In this document: positions 1-4,424 of the stretch, piece by piece
Layout: the number at the start of each line of letters is the position of its first letter
Numbering within the stretch: the stretch's first letter is position 1
DNA from: an uncultured archaeon
Lineage (GTDB): Archaea > Nanobdellota > Nanobdellia > Woesearchaeales > ARS49
Length of the DNA stretch: 5,114 nucleotides
Direction: 5' to 3'
NCBI GenBank assembly: GCA_902385765.1
Contig: CABMGU010000037.1
Coordinates: 1-5,114 of the forward strand
Notes under the pieces: generated by a model
The model's input: only the letters and a program-made list of their open reading frames with translations
Told to the model about the DNA's origin: nothing
Database searches by the model: none
Made by a program: the position numbers and the translations under genes

Positions 1-2
1 AT

Positions 3-62
3 ATCATGCACAAAGTACTGCAGGAAGAAATCAAGATAGAGCACGGCAGGCGCAAGAAATAA
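3..62 (+). CDS. C-terminal tail of an unidentified upstream gene (partial)
   Basis: A reading frame open from the window edge ends in TAA at 60-62 and gives a short charged tail (IMHKVLQEEIKIEHGRRKK). The stop shares bases with the next ATG (TAATG), an arrangement typical of translationally coupled genes. Lys/Arg/Glu-rich composition looks like a real archaeal C-terminus, but 19 residues are too few to assign a family. The frame of the following gene is also open back to the window edge (Q/R/A-rich, less natural looking). It is therefore possible that this is the shadow and that the IF2B-like gene is longer at its N-terminus. Confidence 0.45.
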   Translation: MMHKVLQEEIKIEHGRRKK

Positions 63-625
63 TGCAGTCTGCATTCACCTCACCAATACTTCTTGAAAGA
101 ACAAGCAAAATACCAAGAGGAGCGCTAATCAAACACTTAGAGAACGCGCTATACGCGCTAAGCTACAACCTTGAAAAGATACTCCCAAAAGGAGGAACAG
201 TCTGTGCGCTCTACCCTAAAACCATACTCCAAAGCATACTACCAAGAGCTGCAAAAGAACGAAACTGCAAAGTAATATGCATTTCAGGAACACCAGAGCT
301 GATAAAAGAACTTGCCAAGAACGACATACTTGACAAAAAAACCAGCATGGAAAAAGCAGACATCTACATAACAGAACCAGACGGGTTTGCTAAGGACGGA
401 GCACTTGTGAAACCTGAAGAAACAGAACTCCTTCAAAAATTTGAAGTAACAGCAATAGGAAGCGCACTGCAGTACACGCGAGAACTTCCAGCAACACACG
501 ACTGCATAGCAATCAGCAAGGCAATAACAGAACTCGGAACCTATTCACCTGAGCTTAACGCTTCTTTTTGCTCAAAGTTTTCAATTCCTTCTCCAGCTTC
601 AACAAATCAGACTCCAACTCCTTAA
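62..625 (+). CDS. Small IF2B-family (eIF-2B alpha / R15P isomerase-like) protein, degenerate
   Basis: I read this 187-residue protein as a reduced member of the IF2B superfamily (eIF2B regulatory subunits, archaeal ribose-1,5-bisphosphate isomerase, methylthioribose-1-phosphate isomerase). Visible parts are a short helical lead-in (about 21-40), then GGTVCALYPKTIL (44-56) where the family has its G-x-T-hxT-h-SxTV strand and loop. Next come KVICIS (70-75) and KADIYITEPDGFAKDGALV (98-116), matching the family's GAD-h-h-x-GAD-A-h...G-x-hhNK block with Asp107 in the Asp position. It ends with ELGTYSPE (157-164). The loop Cys used by R15P isomerase seems to be Leu, and the usual N-terminal helical domain (around 100 residues) is mostly missing, so isomerase activity is doubtful. 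The start overlaps the upstream stop (TAATG). About the last 22 residues are read antisense to the 3' end of tfe and look like low-complexity run-on. Family assignment is moderate; the product's role is unknown. Confidence 0.5.
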   Translation: MQSAFTSPILLERTSKIPRGALIKHLENALYALSYNLEKILPKGGTVCALYPKTILQSILPRAAKERNCKVICISGTPELIKELAKNDILDKKTSMEKADIYITEPDGFAKDGALVKPEETELLQKFEVTAIGSALQYTRELPATHDCIAISKAITELGTYSPELNASFCSKFSIPSPASTNQTPTP

Positions 626-1076
626 TCTTTTTGGAATTCTCCTCCAAATCAAGCAAAAGACCGCACTCAGGGCACTTAAAACCAAAATCGTGGCTCTGCT
701 CAAAATCGAGCCTTACACACTTGCTGGCACAGGCAAAAAACTGGCTGGTCTTCTCACGATTCAAACGCTCACGCAAAGAATCCAAACGCTTGCGCTTCAC
801 ATCTTTGACGAGATCCTTAACACGCTTCTGGTTGAAAGTCCAATAATAAATATACCATCCCTTCTTCTTATCTTTTTTCCTGATAAAGCTGACCAGGTTG
901 TTGTCGTATAACCTGTACAACATATTTCTCGTCAGATTGATTTCTTTCTTAATCCTGTCAGCCAAAGCGAACTCAGAAACATTACTCTTGTTGCGCAAAG
1001 CCTTAATCAGAGGAAGAACATCATTCCCAGCTACCTCAGAAACAATCTCCTCAACAGCGTTGCTTGAAACCTTCAT
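555..1076 (-). CDS. tfe: Transcription initiation factor E (TFE, TFIIE-alpha homologue)
   Basis: The 173-residue protein has the archaeal TFE layout. Residues about 1-90 form the extended winged-helix domain (LADRIKKEINLTRNMLYRLY at 38-57, and the wing KKKGWYIYYWTFN at 70-82). A C-terminal zinc ribbon has Cys116, Cys120, Cys135 and Cys138 with the typical hallmark GFKCPECG. A basic coiled-coil tail follows (about 144-173, heptad Leu/Ile). Known role: TFE stabilises the RNA polymerase-TBP-TFB open complex, contacting the clamp and non-template strand. The spacing between the first Cys pair is three residues rather than two. The ATG at 1076 is preceded by GGTGA four bases upstream, and a TATA box (1113-1120) sits about 40 bp upstream, giving a leader of roughly 14 nt. 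hjc lies immediately upstream on the same strand. The 3' end overlaps the convergent IF2B-like gene by 71 bp. Length matches the family (about 170-180). Confidence 0.93.
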   Translation of the reverse strand: MKVSSNAVEEIVSEVAGNDVLPLIKALRNKSNVSEFALADRIKKEINLTRNMLYRLYDNNLVSFIRKKDKKKGWYIYYWTFNQKRVKDLVKDVKRKRLDSLRERLNREKTSQFFACASKCVRLDFEQSHDFGFKCPECGLLLDLEENSKKIKELESDLLKLEKELKTLSKKKR

Positions 1077-1120
1077 TACCTCACCAGACCTTCATTTTTT
1101 CCAAAACCCGTCTTTATAAA
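1077..1120 (-). promoter_or_regulatory. tfe promoter (TATA box) and ribosome binding site
   Basis: On the minus strand a perfect TTTATAAA box occupies 1120-1113 and overlaps the TAA stop of hjc (1116-1114). The usual archaeal distance of about 26 bp puts initiation near 1090, leaving a short leader that carries GGTGA/GAGGT just before the ATG at 1076. tfe can thus be transcribed on its own as well as by readthrough from hjc. The box and Shine-Dalgarno match are seen directly; the start site is inferred. Confidence 0.7.
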
Positions 1121-1509
1121 CTTTTCGTCAACTCACTGAAAGAACAACCTTTCAACTCAGCCAATTCAGGCGTTACAACAAGATTAATGCCCGCATCATT
1201 CAAATCCTCAGGATTCAGGAAACGCCAATCCTTCCTAAAAAACCTCACCGCAACCAAAGGACGAGCACCAGACATTTTTGCATAGGAGATTAATTCCTCC
1301 ACTTCCCGCTTCTCCAAATACTGATACTTATCACCACAAGACTTGCACTCAATAGCCAAGCAGATGCCCTCCTTGTTGGCTATGATGTCAGGAGAAGGAT
1401 ACTTCATACTGCCAGAACCAGCAACGCGACAGGCAGTCCACACCTTAGTCTGCCAAAAAGCATGAATAAGCTCTCTTTCTGCGTTACACCCTTTTTGCTT
1501 GGCAGACAT
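1114..1509 (-). CDS. hjc: Archaeal Holliday junction resolvase Hjc
   Basis: The product is a PD-(D/E)XK endonuclease that as a homodimer cuts four-way DNA junctions in recombination and fork repair. Numbered from the ATG used here (131 residues), family motifs appear in order. KGCNAERELIHAF (6-18) carries the catalytic Glu11; VAGSGSMKYPSPDII (29-43) has the GSG and Asp41; LAIECKS (51-57) has Glu54 and Lys56; YLEKREVEELISYAKMSGA (64-82) and PLVAVRF (84-90) complete the fold. An in-frame ATG at 1536 would add nine residues (MLQKPELLL). I prefer 1509 because known Hjc proteins start only a few residues before the KG-x3-ER-E motif, and because this ATG overlaps the stop of a small leader frame (TGATG). 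The gene is divergent from the histone gene and upstream of tfe on the same strand. Confidence 0.92.
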   Translation of the reverse strand: MSAKQKGCNAERELIHAFWQTKVWTACRVAGSGSMKYPSPDIIANKEGICLAIECKSCGDKYQYLEKREVEELISYAKMSGARPLVAVRFFRKDWRFLNPEDLNDAGINLVVTPELAELKGCSFSELTKSL

Positions 1510-1550
1510 CAGTAATAATTCAGGTTTTTGCAGCATAAAAACGTTTGCAT
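1509..1550 (-). CDS. Possible 13-residue leader peptide coupled to hjc
   Basis: Reading the minus strand, GGAGTG (1560-1555) is followed at good spacing by ATG (1550-1548) and a 13-codon frame, MQTFLCCKNLNYY. Its TGA stop (1511-1509) overlaps the ATG of hjc at 1509 as TGATG. This is the only well-placed Shine-Dalgarno sequence upstream of hjc: neither in-frame hjc ATG (1536, 1509) has one. It may allow hjc translation by termination-reinitiation. The frame is short and could be chance. Confidence 0.28.
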   Translation of the reverse strand: MQTFLCCKNLNYY

Positions 1551-1562
1551 ATTACACTCCTC

Positions 1563-1647
1563 ACGATGCGTCTCGAATGTCAGAAATCGAAGATTTCTGA
1601 GCACTTCAAGAATCTCTATTCTTGATGCTCCGTTCAGAGACGCTCGT
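1563..1647. repeat. Structured intergenic element A (three-way-junction inverted repeats)
   Basis: Three nested inverted repeats fill this part of the hjc-histone gap. The closing helix pairs 1563-1574 with 1637-1647 (11 bp, one bulged base at 1567). Inside lie a perfect 9-bp hairpin with a three-base loop (1580-1588 with 1592-1600, loop GAA) and a perfect 8-bp hairpin with a four-base loop (1606-1613 with 1618-1625, loop CTCT). The second is extended by GCA 1601-1603 with TGC 1626-1628. Every pairing was checked base by base. The element is upstream of the histone promoter and might lie in the 5' leader of hjc. It could be a structured RNA, a cis leader or a DNA repeat; strand is undetermined. 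Confidence 0.6.
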
Positions 1648-1683
1648 TCGTCGGATATTAATAAAAAGAGGTCAAAAAAGGAA

Positions 1684-1730
1684 AATATTAAATAAAGAAG
1701 GCGAAATAACGCTGTTTGAGGTGGTTAAAG
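1684..1730 (+). promoter_or_regulatory. Histone gene promoter and Shine-Dalgarno sequence
   Basis: An AT-rich box, ATATTAAATAA (1685-1695), lies where a TATA element would place initiation near 1715. The resulting short leader carries GAGGTG (1718-1723), seven bases before the ATG at 1731. A second AT-rich tract (1654-1668, GATATTAATAAAAAG) could be an alternative TATA element for either strand. The Shine-Dalgarno match is clear; the TATA choice is less certain. Confidence 0.5.
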
Positions 1731-1949
1731 ATGGCAATAAGCTCAAAAAGACTAATCCCGCTGGCTGCAATGGAACAATTAATGAAACAAGCAGGAGCAG
1801 AACGAGTATCAGACAAGGCAAAAACAGCACTAAAAGAAGTGCTTGAAGAATACGGCAAAACAATAGCGCAAGACTCAGTCAAATTCGCTTTACACGCTGG
1901 AAGAAAAACAATCAAAGCAGGAGACATCAAGTTAGCGGCGAAGAAGTAA
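1731..1949 (+). CDS. Archaeal histone (HMf-type)
   Basis: This 72-residue protein is a single histone fold, which dimerises and wraps DNA into chromatin. Matching the HMf family are AGAERVSDKAKTALKEVLEE (21-40, with the RVSD that pairs with the later RKT) and HAGRKTIKAGDIKLA (55-69, the most conserved family block, DNA-contacting Arg58-Lys59-Thr60). Compared with HMfB the N-terminus is a few residues longer and basic (MAISSKRL), and the C-terminus stops at AAKK without the usual aromatic-Lys end. An upstream in-frame TTG at 1716 was rejected because GAGGTG (1718-1723) is correctly spaced for the ATG at 1731. The stop codon is directly next to the convergent rnz stop. It is divergent from hjc, with structured element A between. 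Confidence 0.95.
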   Translation: MAISSKRLIPLAAMEQLMKQAGAERVSDKAKTALKEVLEEYGKTIAQDSVKFALHAGRKTIKAGDIKLAAKK

Positions 1950-2840
1950 CTACACAACAATCTTCATAAAATCATACGCAGCAACAACATTATCAAAAGC
2001 AGTCCTTGCATCTTCCTCAACTTCACTCGTGTTCTTGTAGCGCGCGCTGAAATGAGTTAGGATAAGTTTCTTTACACTTGCCTGCGAAGCAATCTGAGCA
2101 GCTTCCAAAGCAGTCAAGTGACCCCACTCAGCAGCCTTATCCTTCAAATTACTTGAATAAGTGCTGTCAGCAATTAAGATGTCTGCATTCGAGGCAAGCC
2201 TGACACAATTCTCGTTCGGCATAGTATCAGTCAAGAAGGCGATTTTCTTGCCCTTGATAGTGGTTGTGGCATCGTCTGCCAAGACTTTTTTCCCCTTGAA
2301 TTCAATACTCTTACCGCGCTGCAATTCACCAAGCAAAGGACCATCAGGAATGCCCAACTTTTTCACATAATCAACCTTAATCCTCCTTCTATCCTTTTCA
2401 GTGAACGCATAAGCAACACAAGCAACAGGATGCTTCATAGGAGCAGACTCAAGCAGGAAATCCTCATTCTCAAAAAATTTGCCATCGTGAACCTCAGTAA
2501 TCCTAATGTTAAACTTACTCTCAAACTCAATACCGCCAAACAAAGACTGGAAAGCCTTCTTACTGCCACGAGGACCATAAATGTCAATACTTTTACCCAT
2601 CTCCATAGAAGAAATCGTCAACAACAAGCCAGGCAAGCCAAGAATATGGTCGCCATGCCAGTGAGAAACACAAATCCTTGTCACTTTAGACAACGGAATG
2701 CCTGCAATCTTCATCTGGCGCTGAGTGCCTTCGCCACAGTCGAAGAGAATGCCCTCTGACTTAAACTGCAAAAACAACGCACTCGCATTCCGCTCCTTCG
2801 TAGGCATCATACTTGACGTGCCCAAAAACGTAAGTTGCAT
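1950..2840 (-). CDS. rnz: Ribonuclease Z (tRNA 3'-processing endonuclease, short form)
   Basis: The product is the metallo-beta-lactamase-fold endonuclease that removes 3' trailers from tRNA precursors. Its 296 residues suit the short (ELaC1-like) homodimeric form. Visible motifs: LGTSSMMPTKERN (6-18, with the PxKxRN element), DCGEGTQRQM (34-43), and the metal-binding SHWHGDH (59-65) giving His60, His62, Asp64 and His65. Further ligands are His137 (MKHP), Asp205 (LTDT), His241 (GHLTALEAA) and His263 (THFSARY). A glycine/proline-rich stretch GPLLGELQRGKSI (167-179) fits the flexible arm that clamps the tRNA elbow. The ATG at 2840 lies about 26 bp from a TATA box, with no Shine-Dalgarno sequence, so the mRNA is probably leaderless. 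Divergent from endA, convergent with the histone gene with no bases between stops. Confidence 0.96.
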   Translation of the reverse strand: MQLTFLGTSSMMPTKERNASALFLQFKSEGILFDCGEGTQRQMKIAGIPLSKVTRICVSHWHGDHILGLPGLLLTISSMEMGKSIDIYGPRGSKKAFQSLFGGIEFESKFNIRITEVHDGKFFENEDFLLESAPMKHPVACVAYAFTEKDRRRIKVDYVKKLGIPDGPLLGELQRGKSIEFKGKKVLADDATTTIKGKKIAFLTDTMPNENCVRLASNADILIADSTYSSNLKDKAAEWGHLTALEAAQIASQASVKKLILTHFSARYKNTSEVEEDARTAFDNVVAAYDFMKIVV

Positions 2841-2862
2841 ACGAGGAAATCCCTATTTATTC

Positions 2863-2870
2863 TTTATAAA
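2863..2870 (-). promoter_or_regulatory. rnz TATA box
   Basis: TTTATAAA reads the same on both strands; its centre is about 26 bp from the rnz ATG at 2840, the usual archaeal TATA-to-start distance, predicting initiation at or next to the start codon. The endA TATA box is only about 15 bp away, centre to centre. Confidence 0.65.
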
Positions 2871-2877
2871 CATAACC

Positions 2878-2885
2878 TTTTTAAA
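2878..2885 (+). promoter_or_regulatory. endA TATA box
   Basis: TTTTTAAA has its centre about 27 bp before the endA ATG (2909), predicting a leaderless transcript; no Shine-Dalgarno sequence precedes the ATG. The BRE position of this promoter (about 2872-2877) falls on the BRE position of the opposite-facing rnz promoter. Confidence 0.6.
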
Positions 2886-2908
2886 CCAACAAAAGACAAA
2901 ATGAAACC

Positions 2909-3436
2909 ATGGACGAAATCAAAGCACTGCTGAGCAAAGACGCAATCATAACAGAAAACAGCCAGCAAGCAAGAGAACTTGCAGAAAAAAGCAGTTACGG
3001 AAAAATAATGCCAGACGGCAGAATAAGACTCTGCTGGCTCGAGGCAGTGTATTTGGCTGAGAAGCAAAAACTTACTGTGCTTGACGGCAGAAACAAGCAA
3101 GTAAGCTATGAAGAACTCTGCTCAAAAGCAGCAAAAAAAGAACACGACTTCTGGACAAGATACCCGGTGTTCCGGGACTTCAGAAGCAGGGGATACGTAA
3201 TCAAAACCGCACTAAAATTCGGAGCAGACTTCAGAGTATACGACAGAGGATTCAAACCAGGAGAAGAACACGCCAAATGGATAGTCTACCCAGTAAAAGA
3301 ATCAGCAACAATGACCTGGCAGGAATTCGCAGCAAAAAACAGAGTAGCACACAGCACAAAGAAAAAGCTTCTCATGGCAGTCGTAGATGACGAAGGAGAC
3401 GTAAGCTACTGGGAAGTGCGCTGGCTACGCCCGTAA
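2909..3436 (+). CDS. endA: tRNA-splicing endonuclease EndA
   Basis: The enzyme cuts archaeal tRNA (and rRNA) precursors at bulge-helix-bulge motifs to release introns. At 175 residues it is the single-domain form that acts as a homotetramer. The catalytic triad is visible: Tyr111 (FRVYDRG, 108-114), His121 (GEEHAKW, 118-124) and a Lys in HSTKKKLLMAVVD (148-160), most likely Lys152. The dimer-type C-terminal strand DVSYWEVRWLRP follows (164-175). The N-terminal domain includes YGKIMPDGRIRLCWLEAVYL (30-49) and YEEL (67-70), both typical. An out-of-frame ATG at 2901 hits a stop after ten codons and was rejected. It shares a divergent promoter region with rnz, so two tRNA-maturation enzymes sit head to head. 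Structured element B begins about 21 bp after the stop. Confidence 0.96.
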   Translation: MDEIKALLSKDAIITENSQQARELAEKSSYGKIMPDGRIRLCWLEAVYLAEKQKLTVLDGRNKQVSYEELCSKAAKKEHDFWTRYPVFRDFRSRGYVIKTALKFGADFRVYDRGFKPGEEHAKWIVYPVKESATMTWQEFAAKNRVAHSTKKKLLMAVVDDEGDVSYWEVRWLRP

Positions 3437-3457
3437 AATAGGCTTCGCTTTGATTCA

Positions 3458-3532
3458 CGAGGGGTTTCAACTATCGCCAACAAAGTTGGCGGAACATCAG
3501 AAACCTGCGGTTTCCAATGCGCCAACCCCTCG
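3458..3532. repeat. Structured intergenic element B (three-way-junction inverted repeats)
   Basis: A GC-richer 75-bp block with three inverted repeats. The closing helix pairs CGAGGGGTT (3458-3466) with AACCCCTCG (3524-3532), 9 bp perfect. Hairpin one is CGCCAAC (3475-3481), loop AAA, GTTGGCG (3485-3491). Hairpin two is GAAACC (3500-3505), loop TGC, GGTTTC (3509-3514), extended by CAT 3495-3497 with ATG 3517-3519. The overall layout resembles element A. CGCCAAC occurs again at 3520-3526 and can compete for GTTGGCG, so two folds are possible. It lies between the endA stop and the next promoter (about 3552-3561). No T-tract follows, and archaeal termination does not need hairpins, so a terminator role is not the obvious reading. 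Confidence 0.62.
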
Positions 3533-3551
3533 AGCTCCCCGCGGACATAAA

Positions 3552-3561
3552 TTAATATAAA
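3552..3561 (+). promoter_or_regulatory. TATA box of the 3584 gene (and fen1)
   Basis: TTAATATAAA is centred about 26-27 bp before the ATG at 3584, and no Shine-Dalgarno sequence is present, predicting a leaderless transcript. Because fen1 starts one base after the stop of the first gene, this is probably the promoter of both. Confidence 0.6.
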
Positions 3562-3583
3562 CCATCAAAACAAAATTCTACAT

Positions 3584-4423
3584 ATGGAATACAGAGATAA
3601 AATACTCGCACTCGCGCAAACAAGCCCGCTATTACCAAGCGGAGTTGCAAAAGCACTCGCCACAAACAGCATAATGGCAGGCGCAATGCTGTCAGAAATG
3701 TGCTCAAAAGGACTACTGAAAACCTCTGCACTAAGAGTAGGAGGCTCACCACTCTACCTCATACCGGGAAAAGAAGAACAACTATTGAACCATCTCGAAT
3801 CCCTGAACGAAAAAGACAGAAGAACAGTCCTGAAACTGCAACAAGAAAAAATAATACGACACTCAGAAGCAGACCCGCTAACACAAGTCTCACTAGTGCA
3901 GGTAAAAGACTTCGCAAAACCACTAACCGTCACATACGAAAACAAACAAGAAACATTCTGGAAATGGTTTACAATAAGCGACAAAGACGCAGAAGAACTA
4001 ATAAGAACAAAACTGGAAGGACCAAAAGCAATTGAAACACCAAAACCAGCAGAACAGAAAACACTAACAGAAAAACCAATAGAAAAAACTGCGCCAGTGA
4101 AGCCAAAACCAGCCGCAGGAGACTTCTGGGAACAAACACAAACATTCCTCACAAAAAACAGCATAACACTAACAGAACAAACAACAATCAAGAAAAAAAT
4201 AGAATTCGACCTCATAATAGAACTACCCTCGCCAGTAGGCAAACTATCCTATTACTGCAAAGCAAGAAACAAGAAAAAAATCACAGAAGGAGACATAAGC
4301 GCAGCATACGTACAAGGACAAATCAAAAAACTGCCAGTCATATACTTAACAAACGGAGAACTAACAAAACAAGCAAAAGAAATACTCACACAACTAAAAG
4401 GCATAACAATAGCCAAGGTGTAA
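3584..4423 (+). CDS. Uncharacterised winged-helix protein with PD-(D/E)XK-like C-terminal domain
   Basis: I do not recognise a named family for this 279-residue protein. Residues about 1-70 look like a winged helix: a helix-turn-helix stretch (about 14-45, ending SEMCSKGLLKTS) then a hairpin wing (LRVGGSPLYLIPG, 50-62). Residues 71-145 are a mixed domain with VTYENKQETFWKWFTIS (116-132). Residues 146-178 are a Pro/Lys/Thr/Glu-rich linker. Residues 179-279 resemble a restriction-endonuclease-like core: IEFDLIIEL (206-214), a strand SYYCKARNK (222-230), a helix with AAYVQGQ (240-246), then LPVIYLTNGEL (250-260) and a helix. Asp209 and Lys226 could be active-site residues, but the acidic residue two before the Lys is Tyr, so catalysis is uncertain. 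It is followed one base later by fen1, suggesting a DNA repair or replication role. That role is inferred. Confidence 0.7.
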   Translation: MEYRDKILALAQTSPLLPSGVAKALATNSIMAGAMLSEMCSKGLLKTSALRVGGSPLYLIPGKEEQLLNHLESLNEKDRRTVLKLQQEKIIRHSEADPLTQVSLVQVKDFAKPLTVTYENKQETFWKWFTISDKDAEELIRTKLEGPKAIETPKPAEQKTLTEKPIEKTAPVKPKPAAGDFWEQTQTFLTKNSITLTEQTTIKKKIEFDLIIELPSPVGKLSYYCKARNKKKITEGDISAAYVQGQIKKLPVIYLTNGELTKQAKEILTQLKGITIAKV

Positions 4424-4424
4424 A
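4416..4424 (+). promoter_or_regulatory. fen1 ribosome binding site inside the upstream gene's end
   Basis: AGGTG (4416-4420) directly precedes the upstream stop TAA (4421-4423) and lies four bases before the fen1 ATG at 4425. It shows that fen1 is translated from an mRNA with upstream sequence, not leaderless, and it decides the start. Confidence 0.6.

Noticed and set aside
1069..1095. Direct repeat ATGAAGGT on the minus strand, with a mini-frame MKVW ahead of tfe's MKVS
   Set aside because: The first copy probably lies upstream of the transcription start expected from the TATA box, and a single 8-base repeat is weak evidence.
1555..1647. Element A as an archaeal C/D or H/ACA guide RNA
   Set aside because: No paired C (RUGAUGA) and D (CUGA) boxes with guide spacing, and no ACA at the end of a suitably long pocketed hairpin; the loops of three and four bases leave no guide region.
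1622..1846. 74-codon plus-strand frame across the histone promoter and gene
   Set aside because: It runs out of frame through the histone coding region and starts inside element A; the histone frame is unambiguous.
3458..3532. A tRNA or hammerhead ribozyme in element B (about 75 nt, three helices, CTGATG on the minus strand near hairpin two, TGAAAC before the closing helix)
   Set aside because: No T-loop (GTTCRA) or anticodon arm with a seven-base loop is present, and helix lengths do not fit a tRNA. For a hammerhead, the segment before stem I should be a short NUH but is about 9-10 nt, and element A lacks the CUGANGA core.
3529..3544. Three overlapping six-base palindromes (CTCGAG, GAGCTC, CCGCGG) resembling a cloning linker
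   Set aside because: The order and flanks match no vector polylinker that I know, the flanks are ordinary archaeal sequence, and the first site is the edge of the element B helix. Best explained by chance in a GC-rich patch.
3754..4242. 162-codon minus-strand open frame inside the winged-helix/nuclease-like gene
   Set aside because: Ser/Phe/Val/Cys-rich translation with no motif; long antisense frames arise because the coding strand is A-rich and T-poor. The same applies to 4394-4903 opposite fen1.
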